From positions 1,618,001 through 1,682,000 of the forward strand of contig NZ_JANDBC010000001.1 in assembly GCF_024320785.1 (NCBI RefSeq): a stretch of DNA of 64,000 nucleotides, written 5' to 3'. Below, in pieces: positions 16,162-25,300 of this stretch (its first letter is position 1; each line of letters starts with the position of its first letter). The notes under the pieces were generated by a model, which saw only the letters and a list, made by a program, of their open reading frames with translations, did no database searches and was not told the DNA's origin. The DNA is from Gracilimonas sediminicola (GTDB lineage: Bacteria > Bacteroidota > Rhodothermia > Balneolales > Balneolaceae). The position numbers and the translations under genes are program-made.

Positions 16162-16623
16162 ATGAATGGATTGAAACTGAAAATTCCCCCGGCTCTTCTG
16201 TTCCTGCTGTGTGTGGTACTCATGTGGCTGACAGATCGTTGGCTTACTCTTGAGCCATTAGTTCTAAAAACGCCGGAATGGGTGTATGGCTTGCTCATTT
16301 CGACAGGTGGTTTGGTAGTTCTTTTGGGGGTGATTGAGTTTAGTAAAAAATCAACCACCGTAAACCCGCATAAACCACAGGATACTTCTGCATTTGTGAA
16401 GTCAGGGATCTATCGTCTTACAAGAAATCCCATGTATTTGGGGATGGTTCTTATTCTTTGTGCGGCTGTGTTTAAATTAGGGAATTTACTTACCGTGCTG
16501 TTCATTCCATGCTTCACCTGGTATATGAACGAGTTTCAGATAAAGCCTGAAGAAGAGGTAATGAAGCAAAAGTTTGGGGATGAGTTTCTGGATTACAAGA
16601 AGAAAGTTCGGCGCTGGGTGTGA
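16162..16623 (+). CDS. Isoprenylcysteine carboxyl methyltransferase/PEMT-like integral membrane methyltransferase
   Basis: 153 residues from the ATG at 16162, 7 nt after the AraC stop; an in-frame ATG at 16102 lies inside the AraC gene and is less likely. Hydrophobic helices are followed by SGIYRLTRNPMYLGMVLILC, the SAM-binding RNPMY motif of the ICMT/PEMT family, and by EEVMKQKFGDEFLDYKKKVRRW. Bacterial members often accompany metal-resistance genes. The methyl acceptor is unknown. Its placement next to the HMA-AraC gene suggests a metal-response role. Confidence 0.85.
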   Translation: MNGLKLKIPPALLFLLCVVLMWLTDRWLTLEPLVLKTPEWVYGLLISTGGLVVLLGVIEFSKKSTTVNPHKPQDTSAFVKSGIYRLTRNPMYLGMVLILCAAVFKLGNLLTVLFIPCFTWYMNEFQIKPEEEVMKQKFGDEFLDYKKKVRRWV

Positions 16624-16659
16624 TGAAATCTGAAATTGTGCAAGCTTCATAAAATAGTG

Positions 16660-16731
16660 CAAGCGTCCGCTTGAACGATGTATGATTTTAAAGATGAGGT
16701 GTGGTTTCATTCTGGTCCAAGCGGACGCTTG
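16660..16731. repeat. REP-like pair of inverted palindromes (BIME-like)
   Basis: CAAGCGTCCGCTTG (16660-16673) and CAAGCGGACGCTTG (16718-16731) are exact reverse complements 44 nt apart. Each is itself palindromic except for the two central bases. The second is extended by CTGGT/ACCAG outside a one-base mismatch. They fill the gap between two convergent stops (16623 and 16760). The form is that of REP units moved by RAYT transposases; a RAYT-like tail lies at 1-117. They may also terminate both transcripts. Confidence 0.65.
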
Positions 16732-16759
16732 AACCAGGCATGGTCGTTATAACCTGATT

Positions 16760-18709
16760 TTAGCAGGCATCACAACAGGAAGCTGCAGCCATCTTCGGCT
16801 TCGACACCTCATCGCTTTTCCGGAATAAATCTAAAATGGAACCTCCTTCAGAAAAAGTGTTTTGAACACGAATGGCATTTGCGATGGCAATAAGGGCCAC
16901 ACCCACATCAGCAAAAATGGCTTCCCACATAGAGGCCAGGCCAATGGCGGCAAGTCCCATCACCAGCACTTTAATGCCCAGCGCAAACCCGATGTTTTGC
17001 CACACCACCTTATGGGTGAACCGGGAGATGTCGATAGCTTTGGCAACTTTGGAAGGCTGATCGGTTTGAATAACGACATCGGCAGTGTCAACGGTTGCGT
17101 CTGATCCGATGCCTCCCATGGCAATACCTACATCAGCCAGGGTAATTACCGGCGCATCATTCACCCCGTCACCTATAAAGCCGACGGTATTCCCTTTGCC
17201 CAAAGCCTGCTCAACGAGGCTGTATTTTTCATCAGGAAGTAAGCCGCCGTGAGCCTCATCAAGCCCCAGCTCGTTAGCAACAAACGAAACAACATCGGGG
17301 TTATCACCGGATAGCATTATCATTCGCTGAATTCCCCTTTCCCTGAGCTCCTGAATAGTCTGTTTACTGTCCTCCTTAATTTTATCGGAAATACGGATGG
17401 TTCCCGCATGTTCTCCGTCCACCGCTACATGGACAAAGGTATAAGGCTCAGAAAGGTTGTCTTGAGTTACCTTTACTCCACGTTCTTTTAGCAATTCTGC
17501 ATTTCCAACTAAAACTTCTTTGTGTTTAATAAATCCTTTAAGTCCCTTTCCGGAAACCTCTTGTTGCTGCTCAACTTCAAACAGTTCCTGCCCGTTTTTA
17601 AATGAGAGAATGGCCTTGCCAATCGGGTGTGTGGAATGTTGTTCAAGCGAGGCGGCGTAGGCAATGACCTCTGCTTCACTTAATCCGTTATGGGTGGTCA
17701 CCGTTTGCACTTCAAAAGTTCCTTCAGTAAGTGTTCCGGTTTTATCCATAAACAGGATATTCATTTTTCGAAGTTGGTCCAGATAATCCGAGCCTTTCAG
17801 CAAAATACCGTTTCTGGAGGCGGCCCCGATTCCCCCGAAATAACCGAGCGGTATAGAGATTACGAGTCCACAAGGGCAAGAAACCACAAGAAAAACGAGG
17901 GCTTTATAGAACCACTCCTGAAATACATACTGCTCTACAAATAAATAGGGGACAAACGTAACGGCGACTGCCAGCCATACAACGATAGGGGTGTACACTT
18001 TAGCGAATTTTGTCATAAAGCGCTGAGTGGGGGCTTTTCGCTGGGCGGCCTCTTGTACCATTTCAAGAATATGGGAAAGCTTGGTGTCCTCAAATACACT
18101 GTTTACCCGGATGCGAACAAGCCTGTCCTGATTAATGGAGCCGGCCCAGACTTCTTCGCCGGAAGTTCGGTTTACAGGTTTGGATTCTCCGGTAAGGGCC
18201 GCGGTATTAAAGGATGCTTTCTCGGTGAGCAATTCACCATCCAGCGGTACTTTTTCTCCGGGCCGCACCTGAATGATATCCCCAACTTCAACCTGGCCGG
18301 GATGCACCATGATGGTTGCTCCATTCCGCTCTACCGTTGCAATATCAGGCTGCTGCTCAATCAGCTTTTGGATAGAGTGGCGGGCCTTGGTAACCGCTCC
18401 GTGTTGTGCATATTCTCCAATCATGTAAAAGAGCATGACCGCCACGCCTTCTGCGTATTCACCCAAAGCAAAAGCTCCAATGGTGGCAATACCCATCAGG
18501 AAAAACTCACTGAACAGGGTTCCTTTTTTTATGGACCGATAAGCTTTCATCCACACGGGCCCGCCTACAAACAGGTATGAAATGACAAAGAGGGAAATGA
18601 ACACATATTCCTGTCCGGTAAAAGTAAAAGCGTGCCGGGCAATCAGTGCGGCAATAAGGAAAACGGAGGCAATAGCAACCTCCCGGTATTTTTTCAGGAA
18701 CGAGATCAT
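16760..18709 (-). CDS. P1B-type heavy-metal-translocating ATPase (Zn/Cd/Pb-type likely)
   Basis: 649 residues. Actuator motif TGES (173-176), membrane metal site SCPCGL (CPC 278-280), phosphorylation motif DKTGTLTEG (Asp322), HP motif THPIGKA, and hinge GDGVNDAP are all present. It exports soft-metal ions across the inner membrane using ATP. It has no N-terminal HMA domain, but the C terminus ends in CCDAC, a likely accessory metal site. The CPC followed by G and a Zn/Cd-type layout suggests ZntA/CadA-like specificity; copper cannot be excluded. It lies 84 bp downstream of the HMA-AraC copy 2 on the same strand. Confidence 0.92.
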   Translation of the reverse strand: MISFLKKYREVAIASVFLIAALIARHAFTFTGQEYVFISLFVISYLFVGGPVWMKAYRSIKKGTLFSEFFLMGIATIGAFALGEYAEGVAVMLFYMIGEYAQHGAVTKARHSIQKLIEQQPDIATVERNGATIMVHPGQVEVGDIIQVRPGEKVPLDGELLTEKASFNTAALTGESKPVNRTSGEEVWAGSINQDRLVRIRVNSVFEDTKLSHILEMVQEAAQRKAPTQRFMTKFAKVYTPIVVWLAVAVTFVPYLFVEQYVFQEWFYKALVFLVVSCPCGLVISIPLGYFGGIGAASRNGILLKGSDYLDQLRKMNILFMDKTGTLTEGTFEVQTVTTHNGLSEAEVIAYAASLEQHSTHPIGKAILSFKNGQELFEVEQQQEVSGKGLKGFIKHKEVLVGNAELLKERGVKVTQDNLSEPYTFVHVAVDGEHAGTIRISDKIKEDSKQTIQELRERGIQRMIMLSGDNPDVVSFVANELGLDEAHGGLLPDEKYSLVEQALGKGNTVGFIGDGVNDAPVITLADVGIAMGGIGSDATVDTADVVIQTDQPSKVAKAIDISRFTHKVVWQNIGFALGIKVLVMGLAAIGLASMWEAIFADVGVALIAIANAIRVQNTFSEGGSILDLFRKSDEVSKPKMAAASCCDAC

Positions 18710-18733
18710 AGCATATCTGTTAATTTGATCTCA

Positions 18734-18783
18734 AGATAGCGGTATCTGCACCGGGTGGATTGCAGTATTGTGTAATTCTTGTG
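18734..18783 (-). promoter_or_regulatory. Candidate regulator-binding region upstream of the P1B ATPase
   Basis: In the 84-bp spacer are a TTGTG direct repeat spaced 11 bp, one helical turn (18768-18772 and 18779-18783), an AGATA/TATCT hairpin (18734-18747) and a CTGCA/TGCAG pair (18746-18765). AraC proteins bind direct repeats at such spacing. The link is inference. Confidence 0.3.
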
Positions 18784-18793
18784 CAGGATTTTG

Positions 18794-19360
18794 TCAGAGC
18801 TTGTCGATGGAGATGCGCTTGTTCTCCTTCACGTCCTTAAAGTGAGAGGGTGACAGCCCGGTTTCTTTCTTAAACTGTCGGGAGAAATGCTGCTGACTGC
18901 TATATCCAAGCTCATAGGCGATTTCCGTGAGGCTTTGTTCGCCATAAACAATAAGCTCTTTGGCCCGCTCAATTTTCTGCAGGATGTAATACCGCTCAAT
19001 GGATTTCCCCTCCACATTGGAAAACAACCGACTGAGCTGCTGATAATCTTTATTAATTTTTTTGGAAAGATAGGCAGACAGGTTGCCCTCCAGCTCCTTG
19101 TCGGTGCGGATCAACTGAATGATAAGCTGTTTAATCTGCTCTACAATCCGGCTGCCTTTATCGTTAATCAATTCAAACCCATTGTTGCGCACAACTTGAA
19201 TCAGGCGTTCGTATTCATCTGCGGTAACCGGATTTGATAAGGTCAGCTGTCCGAGTTCGATTTTCTGAATCTCAAAATCGGCAGCCAGCAGCTTTTCTTC
19301 CAGAACTTCCGCGCAGTGACTGCACACCATGTTTTTTATGTGAAAGTGTTTTTCATCCAT
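18794..19360 (-). CDS. AraC-family regulator with N-terminal HMA-like metal-binding head (copy 2)
   Basis: 188 residues from the ATG at 19360; an upstream in-frame ATG at 19396 would add 12 residues. It has the same layout as the gene at 15582: MVCSHC (Cys13, Cys16) in an HMA-like head, a linker, then an AraC HTH with LTEIAYELGYSSQQHFSRQFKKETGLSPSHF. From the start chosen here the two copies share the register of the CxxC. It is directly upstream of the P1B ATPase on the same strand and is its most likely local regulator. It probably senses the metal that the pump exports. Confidence 0.86.
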   Translation of the reverse strand: MDEKHFHIKNMVCSHCAEVLEEKLLAADFEIQKIELGQLTLSNPVTADEYERLIQVVRNNGFELINDKGSRIVEQIKQLIIQLIRTDKELEGNLSAYLSKKINKDYQQLSRLFSNVEGKSIERYYILQKIERAKELIVYGEQSLTEIAYELGYSSQQHFSRQFKKETGLSPSHFKDVKENKRISIDKL

Positions 19361-19432
19361 ATGCCCTAAAATTAGTAAAGCCGTAAGATCGTTCAAAGGA
19401 AGAGAAAAGATTAAAATAGAAACTTATGGGAA

Positions 19433-21640
19433 TCAATTAAGGTCCTGCTCAAAAAGCTTAAGGTTGTTTAAGCTTTGAATAGTGTGAGGATGTGATTCCC
19501 CCAACACCTCTTTTCGGATGGTATAGGCCTCTTGTAGAAGTTGCTCGGCTCTGCTTCTATTATTACGGGCTCGCTCTATCAATCCAAGATTATTGATGCT
19601 CCAGGCTGTTTCGAAGTGATTTCGACCCAATACCTCATCCCGAATTTCTATTGCTCGTTGGGTAAAATCAGCTGCCTCATCGAGATTGCCCTGCACAAAA
19701 GTTGCCCAGCCCAGGCTATGAAGCGTTTGGGCGATAGCTTTCCTTGTAGCATTTGGGGCATCCTGGTTGTAAAGTTGTTCTCGCAGATCCAGGGTGACTC
19801 TAAAAAGGCTGTCAGCTGTATGGCGGCTTCCTTGTGAAAAATATATCCAAGACAGGTTTTGAAGTATATTTGAGTAGAGCATGGTTTCGTTCATTTCAGC
19901 CGCCTCATAACCCGATTTGGCACTTAGTATAATGGAATCTGCTTTGGTGGTCTTTCCTTGTATAAACCAAATCCACCCTAAGCCCTCCATTGTATTTCCA
20001 AGAGAAGCTATTTCCGTGTCAGGATTGTTTTGTTTTTCTTCTAATGCCTGAATGTAATAGTACTCCGATTTGGAGTAGTCTCCTTTGTCCCGGTAAAAGT
20101 CACCCAGATTGTGATAACAGGAAGCCAATAGGTATTTATCCGGATGATCGGAGGGAAGAGACTCTCTGATATCCTTCACTTCTAAATACAACTCTTCGGC
20201 CTTATCCAGATTCCCGAGGTTTTGATGGACTCGGGCTACGGTTTCGAGCAGCTGTGCCTGTACATCAGGATAATGTCCCAAGTCCCGGTGAATGTATTCA
20301 ACTCCGTCATCAAGAAATTGGTTAGATGTAATGGCCGATTCATCATCCCGGGTGTAGTCCGCATTCTCAAATACGCCCGACATAAAGGCACTCGTAATCC
20401 GGGCTTTTTCAGCTTCTTCAAGGGCCTTGTCCCGTTCATGCGAAACGGTTTGAATATGATAGAATAACAGTGTGGAAAGCGATAGAACAAAAACCACGGC
20501 TGCAACTACGAATTTTAGATTTCGGGTTACAAATCTGCGGGTTTTGTATCTGTAATTCCCGGGGACAGCTTTTACAGGCCTCTTTTGCTGAAAGTCTTCC
20601 AGATCCTGGTGGAATTCAAGCGCCGATGAATACCGGTCTTCAGGCTTTTTTTGAATAGCTTTCTGAAGTATAGCCTGCAGATCAGATGGGATGGTTTGTG
20701 AAAGTGTATTCGGAGGTTTATTCAGGATGATCTCCTCTGCTTCATTCCTGCTTATTCCCGAAAAATTAAGAGGCTTTTCGTTACAAATCAGCTCCCAACC
20801 CAGGAGTCCCAAGTTATAAATATCTGAGGCAGTCGTAATTTTCTTATTCTGAATTTGCTCCGGGGAAGCGTATTGCAGGCTCAACACCCGATGGGCGTTT
20901 TCTTCATATATATTCTCTTTCAAAAGCCGGGCAATCCCAAAGTCCAGAACTTTTAGTTCCCCCATCTCATTAACCAGAATATTGGAGGGCTTCAGGTCGC
21001 GGTGCACAATCAGGTTTTGATGAGCGTAATGAACGGTAAGGCAGAGTTTCTTCAGGAGCTCAATTCGCTCTGAGAGTGGCAAATGATGTTCAACCGAATA
21101 CTCTGTGATTGAGGTGCCCTCTATTAATTCCATAATCAGATATGGACGCCCGTCTTCAAGGACTCCGCCATCGAAAAGAACGGCAATATTGGGGTGATTT
21201 AACCGGGCGAGAATTTGGCGTTCTCTTCGGAATCTCTCCATAGTGGAATCCGAAAGAAAGAACTCATTCACAACTTTAATGGCTGCAATCCGCTCAAACT
21301 CGCCATCAATTCTCCGGGCTTTGTACACCGTACCCATGCCGCCGCGGCCTATCAGCTCTGTGGCCTCATACTTGCCGATTTTGAAAGGGAGAAGCGTTTC
21401 GGACAGCTCTTTGTTAAGCACATTTTGGGAATAATCACGAAGCAGGGTTTCGCTGAGCTTCTTCTCGGCTTCCCAAAAAACATCGCTTTCAGGCAGTTCG
21501 CTTAACAGGGAAAGAATTTGGTCGGCAAGGTTGGTGTCTGTGCCACACGTTTCCCGCACATACTCATTACGTGTTTTTTCCTGAAGACCCAGAGCGGTGT
21601 CCAGTATTTGATTAATCGTATGCCAGCGTTGTTCATCCAT
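19433..21640 (-). CDS. Transmembrane Ser/Thr protein kinase with TPR region
   Basis: 735 residues. After about 85 leading residues comes a Hanks-type kinase domain: glycine loop GRGGMGTVYKA (about 98-108), VAIK-like Lys in IAAIKVV, catalytic HRDLKPSN, and DFGIAR. A single transmembrane helix follows (LKFVVAAVVFVLSLSTLLFY, about 375-395). The C-terminal 330 residues carry TPR units of the TPR_10/TPR_12 type (DEVLGRNHFETAWSINNLG, KEVLGESHPHTIQSLNNL). The TPRs would be extracytoplasmic. It lies 33 nt downstream of an ECF sigma factor gene, a common pairing in this group of bacteria. Confidence 0.92.
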   Translation of the reverse strand: MDEQRWHTINQILDTALGLQEKTRNEYVRETCGTDTNLADQILSLLSELPESDVFWEAEKKLSETLLRDYSQNVLNKELSETLLPFKIGKYEATELIGRGGMGTVYKARRIDGEFERIAAIKVVNEFFLSDSTMERFRRERQILARLNHPNIAVLFDGGVLEDGRPYLIMELIEGTSITEYSVEHHLPLSERIELLKKLCLTVHYAHQNLIVHRDLKPSNILVNEMGELKVLDFGIARLLKENIYEENAHRVLSLQYASPEQIQNKKITTASDIYNLGLLGWELICNEKPLNFSGISRNEAEEIILNKPPNTLSQTIPSDLQAILQKAIQKKPEDRYSSALEFHQDLEDFQQKRPVKAVPGNYRYKTRRFVTRNLKFVVAAVVFVLSLSTLLFYHIQTVSHERDKALEEAEKARITSAFMSGVFENADYTRDDESAITSNQFLDDGVEYIHRDLGHYPDVQAQLLETVARVHQNLGNLDKAEELYLEVKDIRESLPSDHPDKYLLASCYHNLGDFYRDKGDYSKSEYYYIQALEEKQNNPDTEIASLGNTMEGLGWIWFIQGKTTKADSIILSAKSGYEAAEMNETMLYSNILQNLSWIYFSQGSRHTADSLFRVTLDLREQLYNQDAPNATRKAIAQTLHSLGWATFVQGNLDEAADFTQRAIEIRDEVLGRNHFETAWSINNLGLIERARNNRSRAEQLLQEAYTIRKEVLGESHPHTIQSLNNLKLFEQDLN

Positions 21641-21673
21641 TGTAAAGGTATGCGTATAAAAAGCGCGAACACC

Positions 21674-22237
21674 TCATTCTTTTTGTTCAGATATAAATTG
21701 ATAAAGCCAAAGTTTGGCTTTTTTCCATTCCCGGTCGATGGTACTGGTGGAAACTCCGAGAACATCAGCAGTTTCGGGAATACTCAAGCCGCCAAAAAAG
21801 TGAAGTTCAGTAACTTTTGACATCCGCTCGTCCAGCCCGGCTAATTTATCCAAAGCCTCATCGATGCGAATAATATCAGTAGGCGAAGCGGATTCGCCGG
21901 CCAGGTTTTCATCCAGTGTAACGGCTTTTTGCCCCGACCCTCTTTTTTTGCTGTTCTTTTTGCGGGCATAATCCACCAAAATTTGCCTCATACAGCGGGA
22001 AGCAATACTGTAGAAATGATTTCGGTCAGAGGCTTCGATCCGGGTTTGATCTATCATTTTCAGAAAAACTTCATGCACTAAATCCGTTTTTTGAAAAGTC
22101 AGGTCGTTGCGTTCACGGATAATGTGGGCATGGGCAATCTCCTTCAGCCGGGCATATACCAACGGGAAAATAGCTTCGGAAGCCTTTTGGTCGCCGGCTT
22201 TCCAGTCTAAGAGCAATTCTGTTACCTCTCCCTTCAC
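21674..22237 (-). CDS. ECF-type RNA polymerase sigma factor (TIGR02999-like)
   Basis: About 188 residues from the GTG at 22237; a second GTG at 22297 would add 20 residues unlike the family. It resembles the sigma-70_X6/TIGR02999 group, which begins VTELLLDWKAGDQ as seen here. Region 2 has LVHEVFLKM and DRNHFYSIASRCMRQILVDYAR. Region 4 is ITELH-like (TELHFFGGLSIPETADVLGVSTSTIDREWKKAKLWL). No anti-sigma gene is adjacent. The kinase gene follows on the same strand, so phosphorylation-linked control is plausible. Confidence 0.9.
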   Translation of the reverse strand: MKGEVTELLLDWKAGDQKASEAIFPLVYARLKEIAHAHIIRERNDLTFQKTDLVHEVFLKMIDQTRIEASDRNHFYSIASRCMRQILVDYARKKNSKKRGSGQKAVTLDENLAGESASPTDIIRIDEALDKLAGLDERMSKVTELHFFGGLSIPETADVLGVSTSTIDREWKKAKLWLYQFISEQKE

Positions 22238-22342
22238 ACCTGAAAAATTAAGTTGATGTGGCCGGCTTTTTTTTACGCAAACCACAGTAAGACACACCCA
22301 ATAAGTAATCTAAAACAGGAATATCAATCAAGGGGAATTATT

Positions 22343-25300
22343 ATGAGTAAAGGAATTGGATTTATTCTATTTATGGCACTTTTGCTGCCTTCGGAAGTTT
22401 TTGCTCAATTTGCAGGCGGTTCGGGAACCCCGGGCGATCCTTATCAGGTAGCCACGGCGGCTCAACTAAATGAAGTTCGCAATCACCTTAGCTCTCATTT
22501 TATACAAACCGCAGATATTGATCTTGGCGGGGATGATCCGGCCGGAGACTTTTATTACTCGGGATTGGGGTGGGTTCCCATCGGACAGTTTAACAGCGAG
22601 TTTGAGGGCAGCTACAACGGTGACGGATACAAGATTACTGGACTTTATATGCAACGGGTAGCAGCCGGGGTGCGGGCAGGTTTATTCGGATATATAGATA
22701 CCGATGCTTCCCTGGTTAATGTGCACCTGGAGGATGTGGATGTAACCGGAAACAGCCCGGTTGGAGGGCTTCTCGGGGAAAACTCAAATGGGTCGGTGAG
22801 CAACTGCTCAGTAACAGGAACCGTGGCCGGTGTTTCGAATGTAGGAGGTTTGGTGGGTTTGAATGGATCAGGGGATGGGTCGGTAAGCCTAAGCTATGCA
22901 AATGTTGCAGTGTCGGGAACCAACTCCGGGGTGTTGGTCGGGAATAACTCATCGGGAAATGTAAATTCAAGCTTTACCGAAGGCTCGTCTCCCAACGCGA
23001 GTGGTGGACTAGTGGGCCGGAATAGTTTTGGGGTGGTCATCAATAGCTACAGTACGGTTGATGGGGCAAATGGAGGAGTTGTTGGTTATAACACAGGCAC
23101 CATTTCAACAACGTATGCAGCTGGTACGTCAGATACAGGTGGATTATTGGCAGAAGACGGCGGGGGCTCTGAAGTCGCCAACTATTGGAATACCGCCAGC
23201 GGAAGTCCGGACAATGGGTTTGGGACCGGGCTTACGGAGGCAGAAATGAAGCAGCAGGCAAGTTTCAGTACCTGGAATTTTTCCACCATATGGGCAATCG
23301 ATGAGGGGAATTCTTATCCCTACCTGAAAAATAATCCGCCCGTAATTCCTTTATCAGCTCCGGTTTTGGTTTCTCCGGCGGATGAAACTGCAGGAGTTGA
23401 AGATGCTGTGACGCTGGTTTGGAACACCGTTCAGAATGCAGACAGTTACACACTTGAAAAAGCAGCATCGGATGAGTTCATTGATTCAGGTGAGCCGTAT
23501 GCTCTTGAAGAAGGCATAACAGATACCACATTTTTTATTTCGGATTTACCTCCTAACCAGACGCTGTACTGGAGGGTTAAAGCAGTGAATGGGGATCAGG
23601 AAAGTGAGTGGAGTCCAGCATTCAGCTTTACTTCTTCAGAAACAAGTTCAATGCCTGGGCCGATTACACTCAATTCTCCCTTTGATGGGGCCACAGGGGT
23701 ATTAGCTAATGTTACCTTATCCTGGCAATCCGATGAATACGCAGATGAATATCAAATTCAACTCGATACGCTGGAAGGGTTTGTCTCGCCGATAAGTGAT
23801 ATGACCAAAGCCGGCACAAATACTACTACAGGTGTGCTTGATGACGGCACCAAATACTATTGGAGGGTTCGTGGTGTAAATGAGTATGGTGAGGGGAGCT
23901 GGTCGGATGTTTTCAGCTTCACCACAGAAGAAGCTCAGCCATCTGCACCCGAACTGCTGTTTCCGGTGAATAGCGCAACCGGTTTGGAAGATACCGTAAC
24001 GGCGGTTTGGAGTTCTGTAGAAAATGCCGATAGCTATATCTTTGAAGGATCAGAGACTTCTGATTTCAGCGACCCGAATAACTTCTATATGGAAGGCATA
24101 ACGGATACCACACTGTTTATCCCGGAGCTGCCACCGGACAGAGAACTTTTCTGGAGAGTAAAAACGCTATCCGGGGAACAGGAAAGTGAATGGAGTGAGG
24201 TATTTAGCTTCTTTACCACGGAAAACAGCCTGATGCCCGACCCCATTACCTTAATTTTTCCGCTTGATATGTCGCCGGATCAGCCCCTCGAAATGACTTT
24301 TGTGTGGCGCTCCGATGTATTTGCCGATGAATATCAAATCCAGATTGATGAGTCGGATGCTTTTACATCACCGGTTGCGGATAACACCGTGCAGGATACC
24401 CTCTTTGCTTCGGGTACATTAGAAGAATCCACCACCTATTTTTGGAGGGTGAGGGGAATTAACGAGTACGGAGCGGCTTCGTGGTCTCAAGTATTCAGCT
24501 TCACAACGCTGCAAACACTTCCTGATGCACCTCAATTACTCAGCCCGGCAAAAGGCACTACAGGAGTTGAAGATACTCTCACAATAAAATGGAGGTCGGT
24601 AGAAGGTGCCGACAGCTATACCCTTGAAGTTTCCGGTGTGGATGATTTCAACTCCGAAGACAATTTTTTGGCAGAGGGGATTGAGGACACTACTTATTTT
24701 GGGGATGGGTTACCTCCTTCAGTTACATTTTATTGGCGGGTAAAAACTGTTGTGGGCGAAGACGAAAGCGAGTGGAGTGAAGTGTTTAACTTCACCACCA
24801 CAGAAAACAGCGCTAAACCCAAAAGTATTGCACTAATAGCACCTGCAGATGAGGTGCAGGACTTGCCCCTTGAAATATCCTTCCTCTGGCACTCTGATTC
24901 CTATGCAGAAGAATATCAGATCAAAGTGGCGGAGGATGCAGCTTTTTCTTCCATCATTTTCAATAACTCTGACGTTGATACCTCGATTACAATTACTGAA
25001 GGCTTAGCTGAGGGTAGCACCTATTACTGGCGGGTTCGGGGTACAAACGTTTATCATGAAGGCGATTGGTCAGATACCTATAGCTTTACCACAGCTGCAG
25101 AGCCGCTTGATCCCCCCGGACTGCTTTATCCGGCAGACGGGTCAACTGGACTCAAAGATACCGTTACGGCTGTCTGGAGTGCTGTAGAAAATGCTGTCAG
25201 TTACAATTTTGAAGGATCGGAAGTTGAGAACTTTGATAACGCCGACAACTATTTTATAGAGGGCATTACAGACACAACGCTTTTCATTCCTGAACTTCCG

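Noticed and set aside
16660-16731. CRISPR array
   Set aside because: Only two short units, in inverted orientation and with no spacer series; it fits REP-like repeats.
22238-22342. N-terminal extension of the surface protein to 22253
   Set aside because: The extension is polar and precedes a clear signal peptide with its own ribosome-binding site at 22330-22336.
22716-22970. Pro/His-rich antisense ORF within the surface-protein gene
   Set aside because: Composition follows from the Gly/Ser codons on the other strand; no domain.
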